A stretch of DNA of 64,000 bases from Nocardia transvalensis NBRC 15921 (GTDB lineage: Bacteria; Actinomycetota; Actinomycetes; Mycobacteriales; Mycobacteriaceae): the NCBI RefSeq assembly GCF_000308875.1, contig NZ_BAGL01000055.1:1-64000 (forward strand), read 5' to 3'. The translations under genes were made by a program, and so were the position numbers. The notes under the pieces are model-generated. The model searched no databases. It saw only the letters and a program-made list of their open reading frames with translations, and was not told where the DNA came from. Below, one piece after another: positions 48,844 through 57,208 of this stretch (its first letter is position 1; every line of letters starts with the position of its first letter).

Positions 48844-51800
48844 ATGCGACCGGATATCGCAGCAGCACCGGCGTATCCGCTGTCGAAGGCCCAGTGGGGC
48901 TGGTGGCTGGCCCAGCAGTTACATCCGGCCGTGCCCGTCACCGTGGCCCTGTACCTCGACCTCGAGGGTGACCTCGACATCGCCACACTGGCGGGCTGTG
49001 CCCGGCGCGCGGCACACGAATTCGAGTCGCCACAGCTCCGAGTGCGGTTGATCGACGGCATCCCGCACCAGTGCGTCGACGCCACCGCACAGCTGCCGAT
49101 GGACATCGTGGACCTGACCGGCACGCCCGATCCGGTTGCGGCAGCGCGGGATCGGATGCGGCGCGACCACACCGCGCGGTTGGATCCGCTCACCGACCGG
49201 CTGACCGTCGCCGCGGTCTTCACGGTGGCGCCGCACCGACATCTGCTGTATCTGCGCAGCCATCACATCGCCCTCGACGGTGTGGGCGCCGCCGCCGTGC
49301 TGCGCCGGACCGCGGAACTCTACCGCGCCGCGACAGCCGCGCCCGGCGAGCGGGAGTCCGCGGCCGCTCTCGGCACCGGCAACGGCTCGGCCCACACCGG
49401 ACCACTGTCGATATCCCAGATCCTCGACGACGAACAGGCCTATCAGCGGTCCTCCCGCGCCGAGGCCGACCGCGACTACTGGCGCGAACAGCTGGCCGGA
49501 GCCCGTGAGCCGGTCGGCCTGGCGGGGCGGGTGGCCGCTCCCCAGGCCCGGCCCCACCAGGTGAGCGCCGCGCTCGATGACGACACGGCACAGTTGCTCG
49601 CTCGGGCCAAGGCCGGCTACGGCGCCACCTTCCCCGAGCTGACGATCGCCGCGTTCGCCTGCTTTCTGGCACGCATGACCGGCGCCACGGATCTCACACT
49701 GACGCTGCCGGTCACCGCCCGCCCGACCGCCGCATTGCGCCGGTCGGCGAGTTCGATGTCGAACGTGGTTCCGCTGCGGTTGCGCGATCTCGACGTCACG
49801 ACCGTGGGCGGCGTCGTCGCGCAGGTGCGCTCGACCGTCATCGGGGCCCTGCGCCACCAACGTCACCGCCACGAGGACATCCGCCACGACCACGAGGCGC
49901 TGCGCGACGGCTTCGGTCCCGTGGTCAACGTGCTGGGTTTCACCGAGCCGCTGCGCGTCGGGTCCCTGACCGGCAGCGTCCGGTTGCTCGCGCTGGGCCC
50001 GGTGACCGACCTGCATGTCAACGGCTACCAGGTCGGACCCGACGAGCGCTCGGTGTGTATCGACTTCCAGGCGAACCCGCACTGCTACCGCTTCGAGACG
50101 GTCGTGCACTGGCATCGGAGGTTCCTGGACTACTTCCGGAGTTTCCTCGCGGCCGGAAGGGACTGTCCGGCAATGGCTCTGGGCGGCACCGTAGCGGTGT
50201 CGGTACCACATCCGACTGCGGGCCCTACGCGGTTGCTGCCCGACTTGCTGTGCGCCGCAGCAGTATCGGATGCGGTGGCCGTGCGGGACGGGCAGCGTGC
50301 CCGCACGTATGCCGAGCTGGACAAGGAGTCCTCACGCTGGGCCCGCCTGTTACTGGCCCACGGCGCCGGCCCCGGAACATTCGTCGCGGTCCTGGCTCCC
50401 AGATCACTGGAATCCGTTCTCGCGCTATGGGCGGTCGCCAAATCCGGCGCGTGTTTCGTGCCGATGGATCCCGACGAACCCGCCGGACGCCTCCGGGCGA
50501 TCGCCGCGAATTGCGGTGCCCGCTGGGGACTTACGGTTCGCTCGGCCCTGCCGCCGGCGCCGTACGGCGATACCTCGGGCACCGTGCCCGCAGCGATCGA
50601 GTGGTTCGTGCTCGATGACGACACCTCACCGGCCGACAAGTACCCCGGCACACCCGTCGGCGATGCCGACCGGCCCCGGCGACTGCGCGCCGAGCACCCG
50701 GCGTATCTGATCCACACCTCCGGGACCACCGGATCCCCGAAAGGCGTCGTGGTCGGCCACCGCGGCTTGGGACCGCTGATCGACCATCTGCTCGCGCAGT
50801 ATGGCATCACGGCGAATTCGGTACTGCTGCATTCGCATACCTCGATCTACGACGCACATCTGCTGGAGTTGCTCGCCGCGTTCGCGGCCGGGGCTCAGCT
50901 GGTGGTCGCACCGCCGACGGTGCTCGCCGGTGCCGAACTGGCGCAACTGATCCGGCGCGTCGGCTGCACCGTGCTCCAGACCGCGCCCGCCGTACTCGCC
51001 ACGATGTCCCCGGACGACCTCCCGGGGGTGGAGGTGGTGGCGATCGGCGGCGAGGCCTGTCCGGCCACGGTGGTGCGTGAGTGGGCGCCGCGCGTGCGGC
51101 TGTACAACGGCTACGGGCCCACCGAGGCCACGATCATGGTGACCGAGACCGCCGCGCCGATGACCGCCGACGAGCCGGTCACCATCGGCCGCCCGCTGCC
51201 CGGCGTCTTCGCCGTCGTCTTGGACGCCCGCCTGCGACCGGTTCCCCAGGGTGCGCGGGGGGAACTCTATCTCGGCGGCTCCTGCGTCGCCCAGTGCTAC
51301 CTCCACGACCCGGTGAGCACGGCAGCGCGCTTCGTCGCCGACCCCTTCAATCGTGGTGAAAGGCTCTATCGCACAGGCGATCTGGTGAGCGCGAACCTCG
51401 GCGGCGCATTCGAGTTCCACGGCCGCCTGGACAACCAGATTCAACTGCACGGGCGGCGTATCGAACCGGCCGAGATCGAGGCCGCGCTGCTCGCCCAGCC
51501 GGAGATCGCCTACGCCACGGTGATCGTCACCGAGGCGCGGGAGCCCAGCGCACGGCTGGCCGGCTACGTGGTCGCCGCCTCCGGCGCCACCCTGGACACC
51601 GGCGCCGTCCTGCGCACCCTGCGCGGCATCCTGCCGCCGAGCCTCATTCCCGGCACGCTGATCGAACTCGCGCGATTACCGTTGTCCGGCAACGGAAAGA
51701 TCGATCGCGCCGCCCTACCCGCTCCGCGACCCGCACCGCGGTCCACGCGGCTTCCGCAGACCGAACTGGAACGGTTGGTCGCCGACCACATCGCGACGGC

Positions 51801-52896
51801 GGTCGGGGCCGAGCGCGTCGGCCTGGACGACGACTTCTTCGAACTGGGCGGCAATTCCCTACTCGGCGTGGGTGTTTCGGCAAACCTGTCGGCGGCGACG
51901 AACGTCCCGGTGACGGTCCGCTGGCTCTACACCACCCCGACCGTCGCGGCACTCGCCCAGCGCATCGCCGCCTACGACGGTCACGACACCGGCGACGACG
52001 CGCTCGGGACGCTACTCACATTGCGCCACAACGGCACTCGGCCGCCCCTGTTCTGCGTGCACTCGGCCGTGCCGCTGGCCTGGTGCTACTCGGGGCTGGC
52101 GAGCTACCTCACCGACCGGCCCATCTACGGATTGCAGGCCACCGAACTGGCCGATCGGGCGATCACGATCGACGACCTGGTGGGCCACTATCTGGACACC
52201 ATCTACGCCGTACAGCCGCACGGCCCCTACCACCTGCTCGGATGGTCCCTCGGCGGACAGCTCGCGCACGCCCTCGCCGTCCGGCTCCGGGCCGACGGCG
52301 CCACGGTCGCGGTGCTGGCCATGCTGGACAGCGTGGTCGTTCCCGCCGAGGCGGCGCCACCGCCGGCGCCGCGGATGCGGGATCTGCTGACGCACCTGCT
52401 CGGCGACGAACCCGAGGACGCCGACGCGGCGCCCGAGGTCACCGCGGCAGAGGCGGCGGCCGAGCTGGCGGGCACCGCCCGAGCCTTCGGCGCCGGGCTG
52501 TGCGCCGACCAACTGGAACGGCTGCACCGCGGATACGTCGCGGGCACCATGCTCTCCCACGGTTACCGGCCGGGCACCTACGACGGTGACCTGCTGTATT
52601 TCTCCGCGACCCGCGGCATCACCGCACTGCTAGACGCCCGGATATGGCGGCCGCACGTGACGGGAAAGCTCATCGAGCACCGGATCGAGGCAACCCACGC
52701 ACAACTGACCAATTCCGACGTCGTCGCGGTCATCGGCCCGCTCCTCGACCGCCACCTGACAGCCGTCGCGCAATCACCCGCCGCCGACAGCGAAACGGCC
52801 CCGGCCGAACTCGAACCGATGGAGCGATCCGGTCGCCACCCAGCACAGGCCGCCCAACGCTCCCCCACAGAGAGACGATGGCGGGGACGGCTCTAA
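48844..52896 (+). CDS. Single-module NRPS: condensation, adenylation, carrier, thioesterase
   Basis: About 1350 residues in the order C-A-T-TE. The C domain has HHIALDG (residues about 140-146). The A domain has TSGTTGSPKG (about 624), GYGPTEATI and NGKID. The carrier serine is about residue 1005 (LGGNSLL). The TE nucleophile is about residue 1135 (GWSLGG). By eye the A-domain selectivity residues read roughly DALQAGGIM-K, which I cannot assign to an amino acid. GGGAGG lies before the starts; GTG at 48838 and ATG at 48844 are both possible. The module could join one amino acid to an acyl donor and release it. No MbtH gene is visible. Confidence 0.92.
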   Translation: MRPDIAAAPAYPLSKAQWGWWLAQQLHPAVPVTVALYLDLEGDLDIATLAGCARRAAHEFESPQLRVRLIDGIPHQCVDATAQLPMDIVDLTGTPDPVAAARDRMRRDHTARLDPLTDRLTVAAVFTVAPHRHLLYLRSHHIALDGVGAAAVLRRTAELYRAATAAPGERESAAALGTGNGSAHTGPLSISQILDDEQAYQRSSRAEADRDYWREQLAGAREPVGLAGRVAAPQARPHQVSAALDDDTAQLLARAKAGYGATFPELTIAAFACFLARMTGATDLTLTLPVTARPTAALRRSASSMSNVVPLRLRDLDVTTVGGVVAQVRSTVIGALRHQRHRHEDIRHDHEALRDGFGPVVNVLGFTEPLRVGSLTGSVRLLALGPVTDLHVNGYQVGPDERSVCIDFQANPHCYRFETVVHWHRRFLDYFRSFLAAGRDCPAMALGGTVAVSVPHPTAGPTRLLPDLLCAAAVSDAVAVRDGQRARTYAELDKESSRWARLLLAHGAGPGTFVAVLAPRSLESVLALWAVAKSGACFVPMDPDEPAGRLRAIAANCGARWGLTVRSALPPAPYGDTSGTVPAAIEWFVLDDDTSPADKYPGTPVGDADRPRRLRAEHPAYLIHTSGTTGSPKGVVVGHRGLGPLIDHLLAQYGITANSVLLHSHTSIYDAHLLELLAAFAAGAQLVVAPPTVLAGAELAQLIRRVGCTVLQTAPAVLATMSPDDLPGVEVVAIGGEACPATVVREWAPRVRLYNGYGPTEATIMVTETAAPMTADEPVTIGRPLPGVFAVVLDARLRPVPQGARGELYLGGSCVAQCYLHDPVSTAARFVADPFNRGERLYRTGDLVSANLGGAFEFHGRLDNQIQLHGRRIEPAEIEAALLAQPEIAYATVIVTEAREPSARLAGYVVAASGATLDTGAVLRTLRGILPPSLIPGTLIELARLPLSGNGKIDRAALPAPRPAPRSTRLPQTELERLVADHIATAVGAERVGLDDDFFELGGNSLLGVGVSANLSAATNVPVTVRWLYTTPTVAALAQRIAAYDGHDTGDDALGTLLTLRHNGTRPPLFCVHSAVPLAWCYSGLASYLTDRPIYGLQATELADRAITIDDLVGHYLDTIYAVQPHGPYHLLGWSLGGQLAHALAVRLRADGATVAVLAMLDSVVVPAEAAPPPAPRMRDLLTHLLGDEPEDADAAPEVTAAEAAAELAGTARAFGAGLCADQLERLHRGYVAGTMLSHGYRPGTYDGDLLYFSATRGITALLDARIWRPHVTGKLIEHRIEATHAQLTNSDVVAVIGPLLDRHLTAVAQSPAADSETAPAELEPMERSGRHPAQAAQRSPTERRWRGRL

Positions 52897-53309
52897 TCAT
52901 GGCTCGGTCGAAGGGCTCCGGTGCTTGTCGAGGCGTTGGCGCTGCCGGACCCCGTATGCCGCTTCTTTCACCGCGGTGTCATCTTCGAGACCGGATCCGA
53001 GGGCCCCGCCGATGGTCGCGATGGACGCCAGCAACCAAGCCAGGGTGAGGTAATCGGCGACGTTCACTCCGTGCCCCAGAACCCGCGAGAACAGTTCTGA
53101 GGGAAGAGTCAGACTGCCGTGCCCAGCAACAGTCCGAACAGGGCCACGTGTAGGACAGCGACGCCGGTGACCAGCGTGACTACGGTCGCTGCGTTGTAGA
53201 GCACCGATCGACCGCGGTCGGACGGCGATTCCGGTCGCTCCCACAGTTCGTGATCGAGGATGAGCCACAGGATCATCGCCACGATCGACAGGACCGTCGC
53301 CGCACTCAT
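52897..53309 (-). pseudogene. Small membrane protein interrupted by a frameshift
   Basis: The first part (from 53309) has two membrane helices (ATVLSIVAMILWLILDHELW, then ATVVTLVTGVAVLHVALFGL) and stops at 53109. One base of frame change there restores a second part with LTLAWLLASIATIGGALGS and EDDTAVKEAAYGVRQRQR. Together they match a four-helix actinobacterial membrane protein. Either a true mutation or a sequencing error of one base is possible. It converges on the NRPS, ending one base after it. Confidence 0.7.
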
Positions 53310-53421
53310 GCGCCAGCGCCCCGGCTTCCGCGACTCGTCCCACGTCACCCACCGATTCCGCGCCACCTACGGCATGACACCCATCCAACGGCGTCGCACC
53401 GCACTCGACGGCAAGCCATAA
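53308..53421 (+). pseudogene. AraC-family regulator, C-terminal remnant
   Basis: The frame reads PGFRDSSHVTHRFRATYGMT, then PIQRRRTAL and a stop at 53421: the last helix-turn-helix half of an AraC regulator. The preceding part is gone; the sequence changes into the membrane-protein gene on the other strand at about 53309. Nothing else is seen up to 53527. Confidence 0.7.
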
Positions 53422-53527
53422 CCTCAGCGGAGAAAGGGGTCCCTGCGTGGCCGCCAGGACCGCCAGCGGGGCGGTCACCAGCAGCTGGCCGACGAGGGTG
53501 CCTCGTATGACCCACCGAGGGCACCGA

Positions 53528-54022
53528 TCATATTTGGGGACCGGGTCGGGTGAGTTCGTTGTGCTCGTCGGTGACCGCCCGGAAAGCGCAGGCGAGGTCT
53601 GCGAGAGCTGCCTGCCAGCCGTCCCGGCTGCCGTAACCGGTTGGGCTGCGGGCGATCGCGGTCAGTATCGCCGCGGCATCGATCGCCTGTGCGGCGGCTG
53701 TCAGCAGTGCGCGCGTCGGCGCGGGCGCCGTCCGCACGGCGAGGGCGGCGATCTGCTGCCGCAGCCAAATCGCGTCGAATTGCACCTGCTCGGACATCTC
53801 GTTCCCGGACACCGTGGCCGCCACGGCGGCGGCCGACCACGCCCGAGCGCATTCGCCCAGCGGCGCCTCCGTCACCGACGCACGCAGTGCGCGGCGTGCC
53901 ACCGACTGCAGTACGGCCGCCAATTCGGCCCGCTCGATGTCCGTATCGCCCACCGTGACGAGGGTCTCCACATCGACATCGAGCACAGCCAGCACGGCAC
54001 GCATCTGCGCTGTCGTCACCAC
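53528..54022 (-). CDS. Helical protein of unknown function
   Basis: About 164 residues from a GTG at 54022, which has GGGAG 6 bases ahead. It is alanine-rich and mostly helical (MRAVLAVLDVDVETLVTVGD, then RALLTAAAQAIDAAAILTAI). No family is recognised. It precedes nothing in its own direction and follows the PPOX gene at 54138 by 115 bases on the same strand. Confidence 0.55.
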   Translation of the reverse strand: MVTTAQMRAVLAVLDVDVETLVTVGDTDIERAELAAVLQSVARRALRASVTEAPLGECARAWSAAAVAATVSGNEMSEQVQFDAIWLRQQIAALAVRTAPAPTRALLTAAAQAIDAAAILTAIARSPTGYGSRDGWQAALADLACAFRAVTDEHNELTRPGPQI

Positions 54023-54137
54023 ATCGTTCTCCCATCCTGGATCGAGCAAGCCTGATGAAACCCACCGCAGAGCGGATGTCATCCTCGGAGACAGAAGCTG
54101 CGCACGTCCAATAGGGACCGCCGACCAGTGATCGGCG

Positions 54138-54710
54138 TCATCGATCGAACGTCGGCGGGGGCAGCGGCGGTCCGGGTCGATGGGAGGGGTCCGGATCGTG
54201 GTGTTCGACGTACTCGACACCGGCGATGATGTCGGGAACGATGCGGACGATCCGTTCGTGCTGTCCGGGGATCCACCGCTGTAATCGATTGCGGTAGTGG
54301 TGGATTTCGCGGGTGGCGGTCACCGGTTCCGCGAAGCCGGTGACCGCGACGCACCAGCCGAGCAGCGTGCGATGATCGAGCGCGTCGGCCTCGTACGTGA
54401 CGACGTGGTGGTCGGGCGAGGTCCCCATACCGGCGGCGGCATACACGATGACGAACTCCGCGTCGACGATGTGGTTGACCGGCCTGATCACGGGTAACGC
54501 GTAGCGGGAGAACGCAATCCGTCCGACTCGGACATCAGAGAGCAGACGTAGGCAGTCGCTGTCGGACAGCTGCCGTGTTCGTGTCGGCTCGGGATCGACC
54601 GGCGGGCTCGCACCCTCGTCACTCGATAAGCCCGACTGGAGATCCGAGCGGTGGTAGAGGCCGAACGGCCCGTGGTAGGTGCCGTTGCCGAAGAAATCCG
54701 GTTCGCTCAC
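54138..54710 (-). CDS. Pyridoxamine-5'-phosphate-oxidase-like FMN protein
   Basis: A 190-residue protein. After a roughly 45-residue polar front, the split-barrel flavin domain begins (LLSDVRVGRIAFSRYALPVI, then RPVNHIVDAEFVIVY). LGWCVAVTGFAEPVT and IPGQHERIVRIVPDII follow. This PPOX class in actinobacteria binds FMN or F420 and acts on small redox substrates. It lies downstream of the LysR gene on the same strand, 141 bases apart. Confidence 0.85.
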   Translation of the reverse strand: MSEPDFFGNGTYHGPFGLYHRSDLQSGLSSDEGASPPVDPEPTRTRQLSDSDCLRLLSDVRVGRIAFSRYALPVIRPVNHIVDAEFVIVYAAAGMGTSPDHHVVTYEADALDHRTLLGWCVAVTGFAEPVTATREIHHYRNRLQRWIPGQHERIVRIVPDIIAGVEYVEHHDPDPSHRPGPPLPPPTFDR

Positions 54711-54851
54711 AATAAGTCACCTCAGGTGGCCCGCAAGTGACGACATCGAAGAAGCTTCCGTACTGCCGCCGGTGCCGTGTCCAACAAGTCTCACCGCGGC
54801 ACTGCACGAGCGTCCAAGAGACGTACGCGACGATTCGATAGGCCGGAGCGA

Positions 54852-55796
54852 TCACTCGGTGCCGAAGGTCGCGGTCTCGGTCGATTCCCGGGGCCGTTGT
54901 ACCGCGGCCTCGATGCGAGTCGTCCGCGCGGTCTCGCACAACGCGCGCGTCACCATCGAAACCGGCTCCGCCACACCGGTGACCAACGCGATCATCGCAG
55001 TGACCGACGGGTCCTCCACCTGCAGCACACGCGCGCCCGCCGGCGGACGCATGGTGCGCAGCCAGGTCGACGGGATGACGGTGGCCCACCGGCCGGCCGC
55101 GACATGAGCGAAAAGCGCTGCCACCGAGTCGGTTTCCAGCTGCGGGTTGACTCGGAGATGTTTCGTCGCCAGGGCATCGTCGATGAGCTGGCGGCCGCGC
55201 ATCCCCTGATGCAGCAGGCACAACGGCAGCTCCACCACGTCCGGCCAACCGATGCGGCCCGACCGACCGGTGAGCAGATCGCCACCCGCCAGGAGCACGT
55301 GCTGGTCGAAATACAGTGGCGTGACCGACAATCCGGCGGTGTCCTGCCCGTCCGGATACACCACGCCGGCGTCGAGCTCGCAGCGCCGGATCCGCTCGAC
55401 GATGTCCGCCGATGTCAAGCTGGTCTCCATCCGCACCTTCACCAGCGGGTGCTCGGCGCAGAACGGATCGGTCAACAGAGCCACGGTCCCCGCGGCCGCG
55501 GGAATCACCCCGAGCCGCAGCTCACCGGACAACCCCGTCTGCAGGGCCACCACCTCTTGCTGGAGCGCGTTGTGGTCGGCAAGGATGCGCCGCGCCCACA
55601 GAACCAGCCGCTCCCCCTCCGGAGTCAGGCCTTCGAAGCTCCGCCCGCGCTGCACCAACGGAACCTTCAGCTCCCGCTCGAGCTTGCGGATAGCCTCCGA
55701 CAACGCCGGCTGCGACACATAACACGCGGCCGCGGCACGCGCGAAATGGCGCTCCCGCGCAAGCGCGACGAAGTACTCGAGCTGGCGAAACAGCAT
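54852..55796 (-). CDS. LysR family transcriptional regulator
   Basis: A 314-residue regulator. The N-terminal helix-turn-helix is textbook (FRQLEYFVALARERHFARA, then CYVSQPALSEAIRKLE). The effector-binding half begins near residue 90. I choose the ATG at 55796, which starts MLFRQLEYF; a GTG at 55811 is also in frame. It is the last gene on the minus-strand side of the resorcinol cluster, 98 bases beyond the FAD gene, and may control that pathway. Confidence 0.92.
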   Translation of the reverse strand: MLFRQLEYFVALARERHFARAAAACYVSQPALSEAIRKLERELKVPLVQRGRSFEGLTPEGERLVLWARRILADHNALQQEVVALQTGLSGELRLGVIPAAAGTVALLTDPFCAEHPLVKVRMETSLTSADIVERIRRCELDAGVVYPDGQDTAGLSVTPLYFDQHVLLAGGDLLTGRSGRIGWPDVVELPLCLLHQGMRGRQLIDDALATKHLRVNPQLETDSVAALFAHVAAGRWATVIPSTWLRTMRPPAGARVLQVEDPSVTAMIALVTGVAEPVSMVTRALCETARTTRIEAAVQRPRESTETATFGTE

Positions 55797-55909
55797 GCCA
55801 TATTCGACCACACGACACCCGCCGCAGAGGCAACTCCGACCACCCGTGGGTCAGTCTCCTCTCGGACGCAACTCGAGTACCGCGATGGCGTCGGCGTCAC
55901 CGCACTGCG

Positions 55910-57208
55910 CTAGCCGGTTTCGCCGAGCACTCGCGCTGCCGCCGCAGCGCCGGACCGGTAACAGGCTTCCAGCGACGTGCCTCGCAGGTAGTCTCCGGCC
56001 AGCGCCAGCCCAGCGATGTCGGCGAGTTCGCGGTCCACCTTGCCGACGAATTCGGTGTGGAAGGGCGGGTAGCGGCAATACGCGACGGCGCATCGCCAGA
56101 TCGCGACGGCTCGGCGGTCCGGCAAGGACGTCCCCAGGTGGGTCGTGACGCGATCTTCGGCATTCTCCAGCCACTTCCGAAACTCCTGCGGCGACGGAAT
56201 TGTCGCGGCGGCCCGGCCGGTGAACGTATACCGGATCAGTTCGCGCCAGCCCGTGCTCTGGACGGCGGCAGAGCAGCACGATGCGTCATCGAAGGCGAGG
56301 GCGGCGAGGGCAGGAGGAAAGACGGCCCGGTCGTATTCGACCAATGCCACCGTCGCCGACCGGTACCGCAACTGCGCGAGCAACGCCGCCAACGCCGGGA
56401 AGTCGGCGGCGACCAGGTCGGCGGCGGCCCTGCCGGAGGTCGCGAGGACGACAGCGTCGTAGTCCGTTTCCCGGGTCGTATTGTCGGCGTCGACGACCTC
56501 GAGACCGCGGACTCGGCCCTCGCGCACGATCAGGCGTGTCGCCGTGGTTCGTGTCCGCAGCGGCACCCGCCGCCCGAGTGCTGCGAGCACCGGGGCCAAC
56601 CCGTCACCGAGCTGATCGAATCGGTCGGACAGAGTGGCCGCGACGGCGCCGAATGAACTCATATAGACCTCGTCCGGCTCGGCCCCGTGGGCCCAGACGG
56701 TCATCGGCCGCAGCACCGACTCGGCGATCGTCGAGCCGAAATGAGCACTCAGCGGCTGCTGGTCGCCGATCTCCGCGAGTTTGGCGACATAGCGGGAATT
56801 CAGTACGCCGTCGGTGTCGCGGGCTCGCGTCATGAGATAGGACAGCTTCGCGATGTGATGCGGCGCCGCCCCTGTCTCGATCAGGCGTTGACCGATTCGG
56901 GCCGCGGCGCGCGGATCCAGGTCGACTCCTGAGCCGCTCAGCACGCCGACCGGCGGAACCGGATAGGGTTCGAGGTCGAAAGACCCGAGCGCACTGAGGA
57001 ATTCGCGTACCGCAGTGTACTTGTGCCCGATCAGCCGGGCGCCGGCCAGCACCGGCCGCTCCCCTATCCGTCCGGCGCCGAAACGACCGCCTGCGGTCGC
57101 ATCGCGCTCGATGATCTGCACCTGGCGGCCCGCACGATGTAAGTGGTACGCGGCGGCCAATCCCGAGATTCCACTGCCGACCACCGCGACGCCGCCCGCC
57201 ACCGTCAA
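55910..57208 (-). CDS. FAD-dependent amine-oxidase/protoporphyrinogen-oxidase-like enzyme
   Basis: A 432-residue flavoprotein. The FAD site is VAVVGSGISGLAAAYHLHRAG with ERDATAGGRFGAG; the C-terminal FAD contact is LALAGDYLRGTSLEACYRSG. It fits the NAD(P)-binding Rossmann/amine-oxidase group that desaturates or oxidises small molecules. Its ATG overlaps the KS gene stop by 4 bases (ATGA). It is the last enzyme of the minus-strand operon ACP-DarB-KS-FAD, so it probably tailors the resorcinol product or its acyl chain. Confidence 0.88.
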   Translation of the reverse strand: MTVAGGVAVVGSGISGLAAAYHLHRAGRQVQIIERDATAGGRFGAGRIGERPVLAGARLIGHKYTAVREFLSALGSFDLEPYPVPPVGVLSGSGVDLDPRAAARIGQRLIETGAAPHHIAKLSYLMTRARDTDGVLNSRYVAKLAEIGDQQPLSAHFGSTIAESVLRPMTVWAHGAEPDEVYMSSFGAVAATLSDRFDQLGDGLAPVLAALGRRVPLRTRTTATRLIVREGRVRGLEVVDADNTTRETDYDAVVLATSGRAAADLVAADFPALAALLAQLRYRSATVALVEYDRAVFPPALAALAFDDASCCSAAVQSTGWRELIRYTFTGRAAATIPSPQEFRKWLENAEDRVTTHLGTSLPDRRAVAIWRCAVAYCRYPPFHTEFVGKVDRELADIAGLALAGDYLRGTSLEACYRSGAAAAARVLGETG

